Source: Sphingomonas zeae
GTDB lineage: Bacteria; Pseudomonadota; Alphaproteobacteria; Sphingomonadales; Sphingomonadaceae
NCBI RefSeq assembly: GCF_014197135.1
Contig: NZ_JACIFA010000001.1
Span: 124,001-188,000 of the forward strand
DNA: 64,000 bases
Direction: 5' to 3'
A program made the translations under genes and the position numbers. Below are positions 8,859 to 17,871 of this stretch, piece by piece (position 1 is the first letter of the stretch; every line of letters begins with the position of its first letter). Under the pieces are notes generated by a model, which was not told the DNA's origin, searched no databases, and worked only from the letters and a program-made list of their open reading frames with translations.

Positions 8859-9871
8859 TGCTGCCGCCCGACCATGTGCCCGTCCCGCGTCCGAAGATCG
8901 GCGTGCTCCTGATGAACCTTGGCACGCCCGACGCGCCAGAGCCGCGCGCAGTGAAGCGCTATCTGGGCGAGTTCCTGTCCGATCGCCGGGTGATCGAGAT
9001 TCCGGCTCTGCTGTGGCAGCCGATCCTGCGCGGTATCATCCTGAACACCCGACCGAAGAAATCGGCTCATGCCTATTCGCTGGTCTGGCGCGATGACGGC
9101 TCGCCGCTGGCCGCGATCACCAAGGCGCAGGCCGGGGCGTTGAAGGATGCGTTCGGGCCGGGCGTCATGGTCGACTGGGCGATGCGCTATGGCCGCCCCG
9201 CCATCGCCGACCGGGTGCAGGCCATGAAGGATGCCGGTTGCGAGCGTATCCTGCTTGCCCCGCTCTATCCGCAATATTGCGCGGCGACGACCGCCACCGC
9301 CAATGACCGGGCGTTCGCGCATCTGGCGACGATGCGCTGGCAACCGGCGATCCGCACCCTGCCGCCTTATTATGACGATGCGCTTTATATCGACGCGCTT
9401 AAAACCCAGCTGGAAACCCAGCTTGCCGCGCTTGATTTCGAGCCAGATGCGATTCTGGCGAGCTTCCACGGCATGCCGCAACGGACGTTGGAACTGGGCG
9501 ATCCCTATCATTGTCATTGCCGCAAGACCGCGCGGCTGCTGGCCGAGGCGATGACGGACACGCTGAAGGGTCGCGAACTGCTGGTCTCATTCCAGTCGCG
9601 ATTCGGGCGTGCCAAATGGCTGGAGCCCGCGACCGACACGGTGCTGGAATCGCTGCCGGCACGCGGTATTCGCAAAGTGGCGATCCTGGCGCCGGGCTTT
9701 TCGGCCGATTGTATAGAGACGCTGGAGGAACTGGCCATCCGCGGCCGCGAAAGTTTCGAGGGCGCCGGCGGAACCCATTTCGCCTATCTGCCCTGTCTCA
9801 ACGACAATGAGGTCGGCATTGCGATGCTGCGCGGATTGATTGAACGTGAACTGCAAGGCTGGTTGCCGTAG
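8858..9871 (+). CDS. hemH: Ferrochelatase
   Basis: A 337-residue ferrochelatase, which inserts Fe2+ into protoporphyrin IX in the last step of heme synthesis. It shows GVLLMNLGTPDAPE at the N-terminus, LAPLYPQYCAATTAT, and the metal/porphyrin histidine in ASFHGMPQRT. CVETLEEL-type residues appear as GFSADCIETLEELAI. Its ATG overlaps the stop of the molybdenum-enzyme gene (TGATG), implying coupling, although the functional link may be only positional. The length matches the family. Confidence 0.96.
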   Translation: MLPPDHVPVPRPKIGVLLMNLGTPDAPEPRAVKRYLGEFLSDRRVIEIPALLWQPILRGIILNTRPKKSAHAYSLVWRDDGSPLAAITKAQAGALKDAFGPGVMVDWAMRYGRPAIADRVQAMKDAGCERILLAPLYPQYCAATTATANDRAFAHLATMRWQPAIRTLPPYYDDALYIDALKTQLETQLAALDFEPDAILASFHGMPQRTLELGDPYHCHCRKTARLLAEAMTDTLKGRELLVSFQSRFGRAKWLEPATDTVLESLPARGIRKVAILAPGFSADCIETLEELAIRGRESFEGAGGTHFAYLPCLNDNEVGIAMLRGLIERELQGWLP

Positions 9872-9956
9872 CGTAATATTACATTTCGTACCGCCCTTTG
9901 TCGTTGCGGATATCGTCTGCCCCTTTTAAGCCACAATCTCATTTGGGAGAGGTCTG

Positions 9957-10679
9957 ATGGCACGGGTCGCGATTGTGACGGGTGGTACGCGCGGTATTGG
10001 CGAGGCGATCAGCCTTGCGCTCAAGGAAGCGGGCGCCACCGTCGCCGCCAATTATGCGGGCAATGACGAGCGGGCGCGGGAGTTTTCGGAGCGTACCGGG
10101 ATCAAGTCCTATAAGTGGGACGTCGCCGATTATGACGCGGTCCAGGCGGGCGTCGCGCAGGTCGCCGAGGAACTGGGGCCGGTCGATATCGTCGTCAACA
10201 ATGCCGGCATCACGCGCGACGGCACGCTGTTGAAGATGACCTACCAAATGTGGAAGGAGGTCATGGACACCAATCTGGGCGGCTGCTTCAACATGGCCAA
10301 GGCGGTGTTCCCCGGGATGCGCGACCGGAAATGGGGCCGCATCGTCAATATCGGCTCGATCAACGGTCAGGCGGGCCAGTATGGCCAGGTCAACTATGCC
10401 GCCGCCAAGTCGGGCATCCATGGCTTCACCAAGGCGCTGGCGCAGGAAGGCGCGCGGTTCGGCGTGACCGTCAACGCGATCGCCCCGGGCTATATCGACA
10501 CCGACATGGTCGCCGCCGTTCCCGCCGACGTACTGGAGAAGATCGTTGCCAAGATCCCGGTCGGCCGTCTGGGCCAGGCGCACGAGATCGCGCGCGGTGT
10601 CGCCTTCCTGTGTTCGGATGAGGCCGGTTTCGTCACCGGCTCGACCCTGTCGATGAACGGCGGACAGCACATGTATTGA
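9957..10679 (+). CDS. phbB: Acetoacetyl-CoA reductase (SDR family)
   Basis: A 240-residue short-chain dehydrogenase very similar to PhaB/PhbB, which reduces acetoacetyl-CoA to (R)-3-hydroxybutyryl-CoA with NADPH for polyhydroxybutyrate synthesis. Seen in the sequence: the TGGTRGIG cofactor loop, NNAG, the catalytic set S134, Y147 and K151 inside GSINGQAGQYGQVNYAAAK, and the C-terminal MNGGQHMY typical of PhaB. GGGAGAG precedes the ATG. No phaA or phaC gene is in the window, so the rest of the pathway must be elsewhere. FabG is the alternative but fits less well. Confidence 0.92.
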   Translation: MARVAIVTGGTRGIGEAISLALKEAGATVAANYAGNDERAREFSERTGIKSYKWDVADYDAVQAGVAQVAEELGPVDIVVNNAGITRDGTLLKMTYQMWKEVMDTNLGGCFNMAKAVFPGMRDRKWGRIVNIGSINGQAGQYGQVNYAAAKSGIHGFTKALAQEGARFGVTVNAIAPGYIDTDMVAAVPADVLEKIVAKIPVGRLGQAHEIARGVAFLCSDEAGFVTGSTLSMNGGQHMY

Positions 10680-10703
10680 GGCGGGATGGCATGAGATTGA
10701 ATC

Positions 10704-10793
10704 ACCCCTCTCCTTCAGGGGAGGGGCTCGCGTTGGCTTAACCCGATGTCATCATTGTCGGACGCCATTCCTCCCTTGGTAGGGGGAGGAATG
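10704..10793. other. Two hairpins in the phbB 3' flank
   Basis: Between the convergent phbB gene and the glycine-zipper gene lie hairpins at 10705-10726 (CCCCTCTCC, loop TTCA, GGGGAGGGG) and 10766-10793 (CATTCCTCCC / GGGAGGAATG). Neither is followed by a T-run. They may protect the 3' end or assist termination, and the GC-rich CTCC/GGAG arms resemble those of the dispersed elements in this window. Confidence 0.5.
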
Positions 10794-10806
10794 AGGCAGT
10801 GGCAAG

Positions 10807-10837
10807 AACGCCGACCTCCCTGGGGGAGATCGGCGTT
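10807..10837. terminator. Strong hairpin between convergent genes, possible bidirectional terminator
   Basis: AACGCCGACCTCCC at 10807-10820 pairs with GGGAGATCGGCGTT at 10824-10837: 14 pairs with one mismatch and a three-base loop. It lies between phbB (plus) and the glycine-zipper gene (minus). The T-runs after it are poor, so an intrinsic terminator is plausible but not certain. Confidence 0.55.
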
Positions 10838-10908
10838 CCGTCCTCGATACGCTACGCGAGAATACTGGGGCGGGTGGGGCAGATACAGGCTCCGCCCGCC
10901 CTAACCGT

Positions 10909-11247
10909 TTAGCGGCAATAGCCGGGACGGCCCGACCGCTCGATCGCGCGGCCCGCCAGTGCGCCGCCTGCGCCGCCGACCAGCGTGCCCAATGTGCGAT
11001 CGCCGTCGGTATCGATGGTCCGGCCCAGCAGGCCGCCCGCCACGGCGCCGACAATGGTGCCGGTCGTGCCCGAGCGGCGGCACTTGCTCGCCTGATATTC
11101 CGCCCGCGCGCCATCGTTATAGCCGCGGTAATAGCGGTCCGAATGAGGCGCCCGGCGATAGCGGTGCGCATCCGCAGCGGTAGCAGGCAGCACGGCGCCG
11201 CCGATCATCGCCATCGTGGTCGCCGCCAAGGTCAGGGTCTTCATCAT
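10909..11247 (-). CDS. Secreted glycine-zipper 2TM domain protein
   Basis: A 112-residue protein with a signal peptide (MMKTLTLAATTMAMIGGAVL then PATAADA). This is followed by a charged Tyr/Arg segment and a C-terminal glycine zipper, GTIVGAVAGGLLGRTI...GTLVGGAGGALAGRAI. Such zippers insert in or associate with the outer membrane in Rick_17kDa/OmpA-like small proteins. The start at 11247 follows GGGAG with seven bases of spacing. The first of two adjacent ATGs was taken. Its precise role is unknown. Confidence 0.82.
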   Translation of the reverse strand: MMKTLTLAATTMAMIGGAVLPATAADAHRYRRAPHSDRYYRGYNDGARAEYQASKCRRSGTTGTIVGAVAGGLLGRTIDTDGDRTLGTLVGGAGGALAGRAIERSGRPGYCR

Positions 11248-11436
11248 GGTCTCACTCCCGAAACTCGTATCGATCGACGGTCCCGTCCGTCGTCGTTGCA
11301 CCGCTTCTGGGCGATTCGCGTTGAGCGCTTCCTGAATGCGGCCGTTATCCGCCGTTCATGATGTCGCGTACCGGGTAGGGACCGATCCGCCCCGGCGGGG
11401 GGCTGTCGTAGGGCGTCGCAGCGCCTATGAGGCGCC

Positions 11437-12447
11437 ATGCGTATCTTGCTGTCCTGTCTGCTGATCCTGGCCCTGGTACCGGGATGGTCCGGCGAACAGC
11501 GTCTGCCGCTGTTCGAGGGCAAGCCGCAGATGGACATGCACCGTGTCGATCTGGACCCGAACGATCCGTCACGGCGCAAGCTCGGCGCGCTGACCTATCT
11601 CGGCGGCATCGTACTGACGAGCCGTATGCCCGCCTTTGGCGGCTATTCCTCGCTGGCCGTGGCGGGGGATCATTTCCTGCTGCTGAGCGACGGCGGCAAT
11701 ATCGTGCGCTTTCGCATGGGCGCGGACTGGACGCCGCACGACCTGCATTTCTCCGATCTGCCCGCCGGTCCCGGTACGGGATGGGAGAAACGGGACCGTG
11801 ACAGCGAATCGCTGGCGATCGACCCGAGCACCGGACGGTTATGGGTGGGGTTCGAGGGGTATAACCAGATATGGCGTTATGCGCCCGGCTTCGCCCGCGC
11901 TGGGGGCTATGTTGCCCCACGGGACATGAAGGATTGGCCCGCCAATGGCGGGGCCGAATCGCTGGCGCGGATGCCCGATGGGCGATTCGTCACCATCTCC
12001 GAAGAGGCGAAGGTCCGGCGCCGATCATGGCGCGGCGGGAACGAGTCGCGGCGCAACAGTCGCCAGGCGCTGATCTTTCCGGGCGATCCGCTGAAAGGCC
12101 ATGCCCGCCGCTTCGCCTATCTCGTGTCGCCGAAATACGACGTTGCCGATGCGGCGGCGCTGCCCGATGGGTCGCTGGTCGTTGTCGAGCGGCGTTTCCG
12201 GCTGCCCTTCCGGTTCTCGAATCGCATCATGCTGGTCCCCGCCGCCCAGATCACGCCCGGCCGGGTGGCGCGGGGGCGGTTGATCGCGGAACTCGATTCG
12301 CCGCTGATCCACGACAATTTCGAAGGCGTCGCGGTGACGCAGGAGGGCGAAGCGACGATCCTGTGGCTGGTGTCCGACGACAACCAGCTGTTCCTGCAAA
12401 AAAGCTATCTGCTGAAGTTTCGGCTGGATCGCGCGGCGATCCGCTGA
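11437..12447 (+). CDS. Esterase-like activity of phytase family protein
   Basis: A 336-residue exported protein. A short N-terminal signal peptide ends near PGWSG, and the rest is beta-rich. Recurrent propeller-like elements are FGGYSSLAV, LLSDGGNIVRF, SESLAIDPSTGRLWVGFEGYNQIW, ESLARMPDGRFVTISEE and a C-terminal DNFEGVAV. These match the phytase-like esterase family (PF13449), periplasmic or secreted beta-propellers of uncertain substrate. It stands alone; the ATG at 11437 has only a weak SD. Confidence 0.83.
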   Translation: MRILLSCLLILALVPGWSGEQRLPLFEGKPQMDMHRVDLDPNDPSRRKLGALTYLGGIVLTSRMPAFGGYSSLAVAGDHFLLLSDGGNIVRFRMGADWTPHDLHFSDLPAGPGTGWEKRDRDSESLAIDPSTGRLWVGFEGYNQIWRYAPGFARAGGYVAPRDMKDWPANGGAESLARMPDGRFVTISEEAKVRRRSWRGGNESRRNSRQALIFPGDPLKGHARRFAYLVSPKYDVADAAALPDGSLVVVERRFRLPFRFSNRIMLVPAAQITPGRVARGRLIAELDSPLIHDNFEGVAVTQEGEATILWLVSDDNQLFLQKSYLLKFRLDRAAIR

Positions 12448-12492
12448 TCGTCCGCGTGGCCTTCGACGCGGGCACAGAACGCCCAAGTTTAT

Positions 12493-12531
12493 CCTGAGCG
12501 GCTGGCTTGCCAGCCAGCCGAAGGGCTCAGG
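12493..12531. repeat. Nested inverted repeat after the phytase-like gene
   Basis: CCTGAGC at 12493-12499 pairs with GCTCAGG at 12525-12531. Inside, GGCTGGC and GCCAGCC form a second 7-bp stem. The CTGAGCGG core recalls the TTCGACTTCGCTCAGGC repeat family, and TTCGAC occurs just upstream at 12464-12469. It lies in the convergent gap between the phytase-like gene and rpmB and may end transcription from the plus strand. Confidence 0.5.
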
Positions 12532-12558
12532 CCAAGGGTACTCCCAACACCAACGACG

Positions 12559-12587
12559 AAAACCCACCGCTCCGGGGAGCGGCGGGC
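12559..12587 (-). terminator. Rho-independent terminator of rpmB
   Basis: On the minus strand CCCGCCGCTCC pairs with GGAGCGGTGGG (one G-U pair) and is followed by TTTT. It lies about 30 bases after the rpmB stop codon, as expected for a monocistronic ribosomal protein gene. Confidence 0.8.
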
Positions 12588-12615
12588 TTCAACCCGTCAA
12601 CCGTCGCGTCGCTGA

Positions 12616-12924
12616 TTAAGCGGCGGCGGCTTCGGTCTTGGCGGCGGCCAGCCTCTTGACGACGTCGCGCTTCAGGCGACGCACGCGCAAGGACAGCTGA
12701 TCGTCCGAGGTCTTGACCAGCCAGTTGTCGAGGCCGCCATTGTGCTCGACCGAGCGCAGGCCGTGGGTCGAAACGCGAAGGCGGACGCTCTTTTCGAGCG
12801 AGTCCGAAATCAGCGTGACGTTCTGCAGATTGGGCAGGAACGTACGCTTGGTCTTGTTGTTGGCGTGGGAAACGTTGTTACCCACCTGCCGGCCCTTGCC
12901 GGTCAGCTCGCAAATGCGCGACAT
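12616..12924 (-). CDS. rpmB: 50S ribosomal protein L28
   Basis: A 102-residue bL28. Typical features are the N-terminal [23 protein letters not shown] and FLPNLQ, then [10 protein letters not shown] and a basic C-terminus ending in an alanine-rich tail common in alphaproteobacterial L28. It is a component of the large ribosomal subunit. The gene is monocistronic here, with its own terminator. No zinc-type cysteine pairs are present. Confidence 0.97.
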   Translation of the reverse strand: MSRICELTGKGRQVGNNVSHANNKTKRTFLPNLQNVTLISDSLEKSVRLRVSTHGLRSVEHNGGLDNWLVKTSDDQLSLRVRRLKRDVVKRLAAAKTEAAAA

Positions 12925-13073
12925 GATCGTTATCCTGGTTTCAGGCAGTGCCCGGAAAGGCCGCGCCGATACCCCGTCCGGGGGGTGACGTCAACCGATT
13001 CCCCGCAAAGACCGGTGCAACTGGGCCTCGTCGGCTGCGTTGTTACGGCAACGAACCTTTGGGAGCCAGGGTC

Positions 13074-13286
13074 ATGCGCGCTTTTCTCGTCCTGTTGGGC
13101 ATCGTCCTTCTGCTGGTCGCCGGTGCCATGGCGATGGGGTGGGTCAGCATCGACCAGACCCGCCCGGCGGTCGTCCAGGCCCCGGCATTCCGCGCCGAGG
13201 GACCCAAGGTGTCGGTCGGCACCACCCAGAAGACGGTCGAGGTGCCGACGGTCAGCGTCGAGAAGCCCGCCGACAACGCCCAGTAA
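13074..13286 (+). CDS. Small single-pass membrane protein
   Basis: A 70-residue protein with one N-terminal hydrophobic helix (FLVLLGIVLLLVAGAMAMGW). It is followed by a hydrophilic tail rich in Val, Pro and Lys, probably periplasmic. The ATG at 13074 has GGGAG upstream; longer in-frame readings have no SD. No known family is recognised. It precedes tadA by about 50 bases on the same strand. Confidence 0.65.
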   Translation: MRAFLVLLGIVLLLVAGAMAMGWVSIDQTRPAVVQAPAFRAEGPKVSVGTTQKTVEVPTVSVEKPADNAQ

Positions 13287-13337
13287 GGACCACCAAGCGC
13301 CCTTGCCCGGATGACGGGCGCGGGGCAGGGAGGGGGG

Positions 13338-13787
13338 ATGTTTCCGCTTCCCACCCCGATGCGCATCGCGCTCGACGCTGCTGCCCAGGCGGGGCTGGCG
13401 GGCGAGGTGCCGGTGGGCGCGGTGGTGGTGCAGGACGGCGCGATCATCGCGACCGGCGCGAACGCGCCCCGTCGCCTGCACGACCCCACCGCCCATGCCG
13501 AAGTCCAGGCGATACGCGCCGCCGCCACGTTGCTCGGCCGCGACCGGCTGGAGGATTGCGATCTCTGGGTCACGCTGGAGCCCTGCGCCATGTGCGCGGG
13601 CGCGATCGCCCATGCCCGAATCGCGCGGCTCTATTACGCCGCCAGCGATCCCAAGGGGGGCGCGGTCGAGCATGGCCCGCGTTTTTTTTGCCAGCCCACC
13701 TGCCACCACCGGCCGGAAGTCTATGCCGGGATAGGCGAAGAGGAGGCCGCAAGCTTGCTGAAAGACTTCTTCAAGGCACGACGATAG
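13338..13787 (+). CDS. tadA: tRNA-specific adenosine deaminase
   Basis: A 149-residue zinc-dependent deaminase that converts A34 to inosine in the anticodon of tRNA-Arg(ACG). The zinc ligands and catalytic glutamate are visible: H53-A-E55 in PTAHAEVQAIR, and C83/C86 in EPCAMCAGAI. The substrate-side motif ARIARLYYAASDPKGGAVEHG is present. The start at 13338 was chosen because GGGAGGGGGG lies directly before it, while the ATG 27 bases upstream lacks an SD. A nucleoside deaminase of the same fold is the alternative. Confidence 0.92.
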   Translation: MFPLPTPMRIALDAAAQAGLAGEVPVGAVVVQDGAIIATGANAPRRLHDPTAHAEVQAIRAAATLLGRDRLEDCDLWVTLEPCAMCAGAIAHARIARLYYAASDPKGGAVEHGPRFFCQPTCHHRPEVYAGIGEEEAASLLKDFFKARR

Positions 13788-13794
13788 GCGGGCG

Positions 13795-14007
13795 TTATCT
13801 CTGATCCTCCCGCTTCTGAAAGCGCCGAAGGAGCCGAGATGCCAGGAAGCCGCTCGCTCCGGCGACCACGGCAGCGCGCCATGCCGAATGGGGGGCGATA
13901 TTCCACGCATTCAGGATCGTCAGCGCGATAAATATGAACAGCCCCGACAACAGGGGCATGGCCCATCGTGCGGTCAACCACCGCGCCATTCCACCATGCG
14001 CCGCCAT
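13795..14007 (-). CDS. Small membrane protein, unknown family
   Basis: A 70-residue protein with a strong hydrophobic segment (MPLLSGLFIFIALTILNAW). A second, weaker one (AAVVAGASGFLASRLL) is followed by a basic C-terminus. It converges with tadA, the two stops lying eight bases apart. A start at the internal Met7 is also possible. I do not recognise a family. Confidence 0.55.
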   Translation of the reverse strand: MAAHGGMARWLTARWAMPLLSGLFIFIALTILNAWNIAPHSAWRAAVVAGASGFLASRLLRRFQKREDQR

Positions 14008-14103
14008 GCCAATCCGCCCTCATGATCGCGAAGACTGCAAGGTTAATCAGATCGCGGCTGACCTGCGCGTTACCGGATGATGTCGTGTCGCCTTATACGA
14101 TGA

Positions 14104-14133
14104 AAGGCCCGGACGGCATCCCGTCCGAGCCCT
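14104..14133 (-). terminator. Terminator downstream of the OmpA-family gene
   Basis: GGCCCGGACGG (14106-14116) and CCGTCCGAGCC (14121-14131) form an 11-bp stem, with a G-U pair on the minus-strand transcript and a four-base loop. TTTCA follows in the minus direction. It lies about 25 bases after the OmpA-family stop. Confidence 0.75.
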
Positions 14134-14159
14134 TTTCCGCTTCGCAAATCGCTTGGCGA

Positions 14160-14837
14160 TCAGCGCAGATCGCCCTCGCGAATCGGCACGATCTTGATCT
14201 CGACGCGGCGGTTGGCGGCGCGGCCTTCCTCGGTGTCGTTGGACGCGATCGGTTGCGACTTGCCAAAGCCGCGGGTGCCGATGCGGGCGGGCTGCACCCC
14301 GCGCGATGCGAGATAGTCGGCGACCGATACCGCCCGCTGTTCGGACAGGCGCTGGTTATACGCATCGCTGCCGGTCGAATCGGTATGGCCATACACGTCG
14401 ATATAGGTCTGCTTATACTGCGACAGGATGTCGGCGACCTGGTCCAGCGTCTGGCGGAACTGCGGTTGCACCTGCGACGAGTTGTACGCGAAGGTAATGC
14501 CCGAGGGCAGGTTCAGCAGCAGGTCGTCGCCCTGGCGGACGACTTGAACGTCCGTGCCTGCGGTGCGGGCGCGCAGGTCGCGCTCCTGCTTGTCCATATA
14601 GGCACCGATACCGGCCCCGGCGAGGCCGCCGATGCCCGCGCCCAGGATCTTCTCGGTCCGGTCGCGCCGCCCGCCGACCAGATCGCCCAGCAGATAGCCG
14701 CCCACCGCGCCGCCGATACCGCCGATTGCCGCCTTGGACAGTCGCTGCTGGCCCGTCTCCGGGTCGGTGGTGCAGGCCGAGGTGGCGACCAGTGCCGACA
14801 GGGCGGCGGCGGTCAGGAACTTGGCAGACAGTCGCAT
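14160..14837 (-). CDS. OmpA-family lipoprotein with glycine zipper
   Basis: A 225-residue envelope protein. A signal peptide ends at an Ala-Cys (SALVATSAC), suggesting lipidation with a slightly atypical lipobox. A glycine zipper (AAIGGIGGAVGGYLLGDLVGG, in two overlapping runs) comes next. The C-terminal OmpA domain that binds peptidoglycan shows YGHTDSTGSDAYNQRLSEQRA and ANRRVEI. This YiaD-like layout anchors the outer membrane to the wall. The start at 14837 has AAGGA at eight bases; an ATG six bases upstream sits too close to that SD. Confidence 0.9.
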   Translation of the reverse strand: MRLSAKFLTAAALSALVATSACTTDPETGQQRLSKAAIGGIGGAVGGYLLGDLVGGRRDRTEKILGAGIGGLAGAGIGAYMDKQERDLRARTAGTDVQVVRQGDDLLLNLPSGITFAYNSSQVQPQFRQTLDQVADILSQYKQTYIDVYGHTDSTGSDAYNQRLSEQRAVSVADYLASRGVQPARIGTRGFGKSQPIASNDTEEGRAANRRVEIKIVPIREGDLR

Positions 14838-14980
14838 GAACATGATCCTTGTTGGTTTTATCGGCGTCTCGTCCCTCGGAACGCCGTCTTACGCGGCCTT
14901 GTTCCGCATGTGAACTGAACGGAACATGACGACGGGAGTTGTCGAAGCCCTGTTCGCCCCGCTATGAGCACCCAGTACCG

Positions 14981-16282
14981 ATGGCACCGCTGCCCCCCTT
15001 TCCGTGGATCGACGTCCTCATCATCCTCGCGCTTGTCGCGCTGAACGGCGCGTTCGCGATGAGCGAACTGGCGATCGTGTCGGCGCGGCGTGCGCGGCTG
15101 GAGGCGATGGCGCGCAGCGGGCGTAAAGGTGCGCAGGCCGCGCTGACCCTGGCCGCCGATCCGGGCAAGTTCCTGTCGACCGTCCAGATCGGCATCACCC
15201 TGACCGGGATCATCGCGGGCGCCTATTCGGGCGCCAGCCTGGGCGCGCCGACTGCCGCGCGGCTGGAGGCGCTGGGCGTGTCGCCCTCCACCGCCGCGAC
15301 GCTCGGCTTCGCGCTGGTCATCGGCCTCACCACCTATGCCTCGCTGATCCTGGGCGAACTCGTCCCCAAGCAGTTCGCGCTGCGCAAGCCCGAACCGATC
15401 GCCGCCTTCGTCGCCGCGCCGATGCGCTGGCTGGCGATCGTGACCGCACCGATCGTCTGGGTGCTCGATTCGACCAGCGGGGTGATCTTCAAGCTGCTGG
15501 GCCTGAACCGCGACAATGAGGATCAGGTGACGGCCGAGGAGTTGCACCTGATCGTCGCCGAGGCGTCGAAATCCGGCGTGATCGAGGAGCATGAACGTTC
15601 GATCATCTCGGGCGTGGTGCGCCTCGCCGACCGGCCGGTGCGCGAGGTGATGACGCCGCGCACCGAGATCGACTGGCTCGACTGCACGCTCGACGATGCG
15701 GCGATCCGCGCCAAGCTGCTGGAAAGCCCGCGCACCCGCCTGCCGGTGGGTGAGGGATCGATCGACGCGGTGGTCGGCGTGGTCCAGGCGCGCGACATCG
15801 CCATGGCGCTGTTCCGGGGCGATCCGCTCGACCTCAAGCAGTTGATGCGCAAGGCGCCCGTCGTGATCGACCGGATCGATGCGATGGACGTGCTCCTCGC
15901 GCTGCGCCAGGCGGAGGTGCCGATGGCGTTGATCCATGACGAATATGGCCATTTCGAAGGGATCGTGACCCCGTCCGACCTGCTGGCGGCGATCGCGGGT
16001 GAATTCGCCTCCGACGCCGATCCGGGCGAAGCGCCCTCGGTGGTTGAGCGCGACGACGGCTCGCTGCTGGTTGCAGGGACCATGGCGGCGGACGCGCTGG
16101 CCGACCGGCTGGGCATCGACCTGCCCGACGACCGCGATTACGCAACCGTCGCCGGGCTGGCGCTCGCCGTCTTCCGCCACCTGCCGGGCGAGGGCGAAAG
16201 CTTTGTCGAGCAGGGCTGGCGGTTCGAGGTGGTCGACCTCGACGGACGCCGGATCGACAAGCTGCTGGTCAGCGAGGCCTGA
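14981..16282 (+). CDS. CNNM/CorC-type hemolysin family protein
   Basis: A 433-residue inner-membrane protein of the CNNM/HlyC-CorC family, linked to Mg2+/cobalt transport in related proteins. In order it has the DUF21 transmembrane domain (residues ~1-190, with MSELAIVSARRARLEAMA and TLTGIIAGAYSGASLG), a CBS pair (VMTPRTEIDWLD, then VVQARDI and IHDEYGHFEGIVTPSDLL), and a C-terminal CorC/HlyC domain. Upstream non-ATG starts were not used. The 'hemolysin' name is historical; ion transport or sensing is more likely. Confidence 0.9.
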   Translation: MAPLPPFPWIDVLIILALVALNGAFAMSELAIVSARRARLEAMARSGRKGAQAALTLAADPGKFLSTVQIGITLTGIIAGAYSGASLGAPTAARLEALGVSPSTAATLGFALVIGLTTYASLILGELVPKQFALRKPEPIAAFVAAPMRWLAIVTAPIVWVLDSTSGVIFKLLGLNRDNEDQVTAEELHLIVAEASKSGVIEEHERSIISGVVRLADRPVREVMTPRTEIDWLDCTLDDAAIRAKLLESPRTRLPVGEGSIDAVVGVVQARDIAMALFRGDPLDLKQLMRKAPVVIDRIDAMDVLLALRQAEVPMALIHDEYGHFEGIVTPSDLLAAIAGEFASDADPGEAPSVVERDDGSLLVAGTMAADALADRLGIDLPDDRDYATVAGLALAVFRHLPGEGESFVEQGWRFEVVDLDGRRIDKLLVSEA

Positions 16283-16455
16283 GCACGGGCACCCTGTCGT
16301 CCAGGCTGCAAGGCCTTCACCTCGCCCAGCGGAACCGGACCAGCGCCATGACGAGCGCAAAGACATAGGCATAGCCGAATCGGTCCAGCCGGATGAGGCG
16401 CTGGCCCCGGCGGCGGCGCAGGCTGCCGAAGCTAGGGCGGTGGTAGCCGCCGGAC

Positions 16456-17019
16456 TCAATCGGCCAGTACGATATCTTTCGACGCCACCACCCGCGCGAT
16501 GTGCGGCAGGATGTTCTCGATCGCAAAGGCGTGGAGTTCGGCCGAGCGCGAAGCACAGGCATCCTCGGCGATGACGATGTCGTAGGACAGTTCCCAGCCC
16601 GAGCGGGCGGTCGATTCGACGCCCATGTTCGTCGAAATCCCCGCGATCACCAACGTGCGCACGCCATGGCGCCGCAGGTGCAGGTCCAGGTCGGTACCGG
16701 TGAACGCACCCCAATGATGTTTCAACACGACGATATCGCCGGGTTGGCGCAGCTCGGGCACCAGCTCGCTGAATTCGGGCGGAGTGCCCTGGGGCGGCAG
16801 GCTGGGGCGGTCGACATTCTGGCTGGGCATCGTCTCGGGCGTGAAGCCGACATGGACGAGCACGACCGGCGCCCCCGCCTCGCGGAAGCGGGTGGCGAGC
16901 GTCCTGGCGGTCGCCACGACCTCCGCCCCCAATCGCGGGCCGCCCGCATGGGGCAGGATACCCTGTTGCAGGTCGATGAGAATCAGCGCGGTGGTCTTGG
17001 GATCGAGCGTGGTCATCAT
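16456..17019 (-). CDS. Isochorismatase-fold hydrolase with Cys replaced by Gly
   Basis: A 187-residue isochorismatase-like protein. The Asp and Lys of the family's active site are present (D16 in LILIDLQQG, K100 in VVLKHHWGAF). The position usually occupied by the nucleophilic cysteine is G133 in GISTNMGVESTAR. Amidohydrolases of this fold (nicotinamidase, carbamoylsarcosine amidase) need that Cys, whereas isochorismatase proper uses no Cys. The protein is therefore more likely a non-amidase or a different hydrolase. It follows the HhH gene with 31 bases between and may share its transcript. Confidence 0.87.
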   Translation of the reverse strand: MMTTLDPKTTALILIDLQQGILPHAGGPRLGAEVVATARTLATRFREAGAPVVLVHVGFTPETMPSQNVDRPSLPPQGTPPEFSELVPELRQPGDIVVLKHHWGAFTGTDLDLHLRRHGVRTLVIAGISTNMGVESTARSGWELSYDIVIAEDACASRSAELHAFAIENILPHIARVVASKDIVLAD

Positions 17020-17050
17020 GCTTCAACCGGCGTTGGCGTCGGCCGTTCCG

Positions 17051-17821
<771 letters not shown>

Positions 17822-17871
17822 CGCGTTACCCTATTGTCCCATCGCCCCGATCGCGAGCCCAATCGATGGGG

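Noticed and set aside
9873..9882. 10-bp palindrome GTAATATTAC before phbB
   Set aside because: Too short and AT-simple to call an operator without comparative evidence.
16317..16456. C-terminal-looking frame on the minus strand with a hydrophobic end (YAYVFALVMALVRFRWAR)
   Set aside because: No start codon or ribosome binding site in frame outside the isochorismatase-like gene; could be a remnant, but not supportable.
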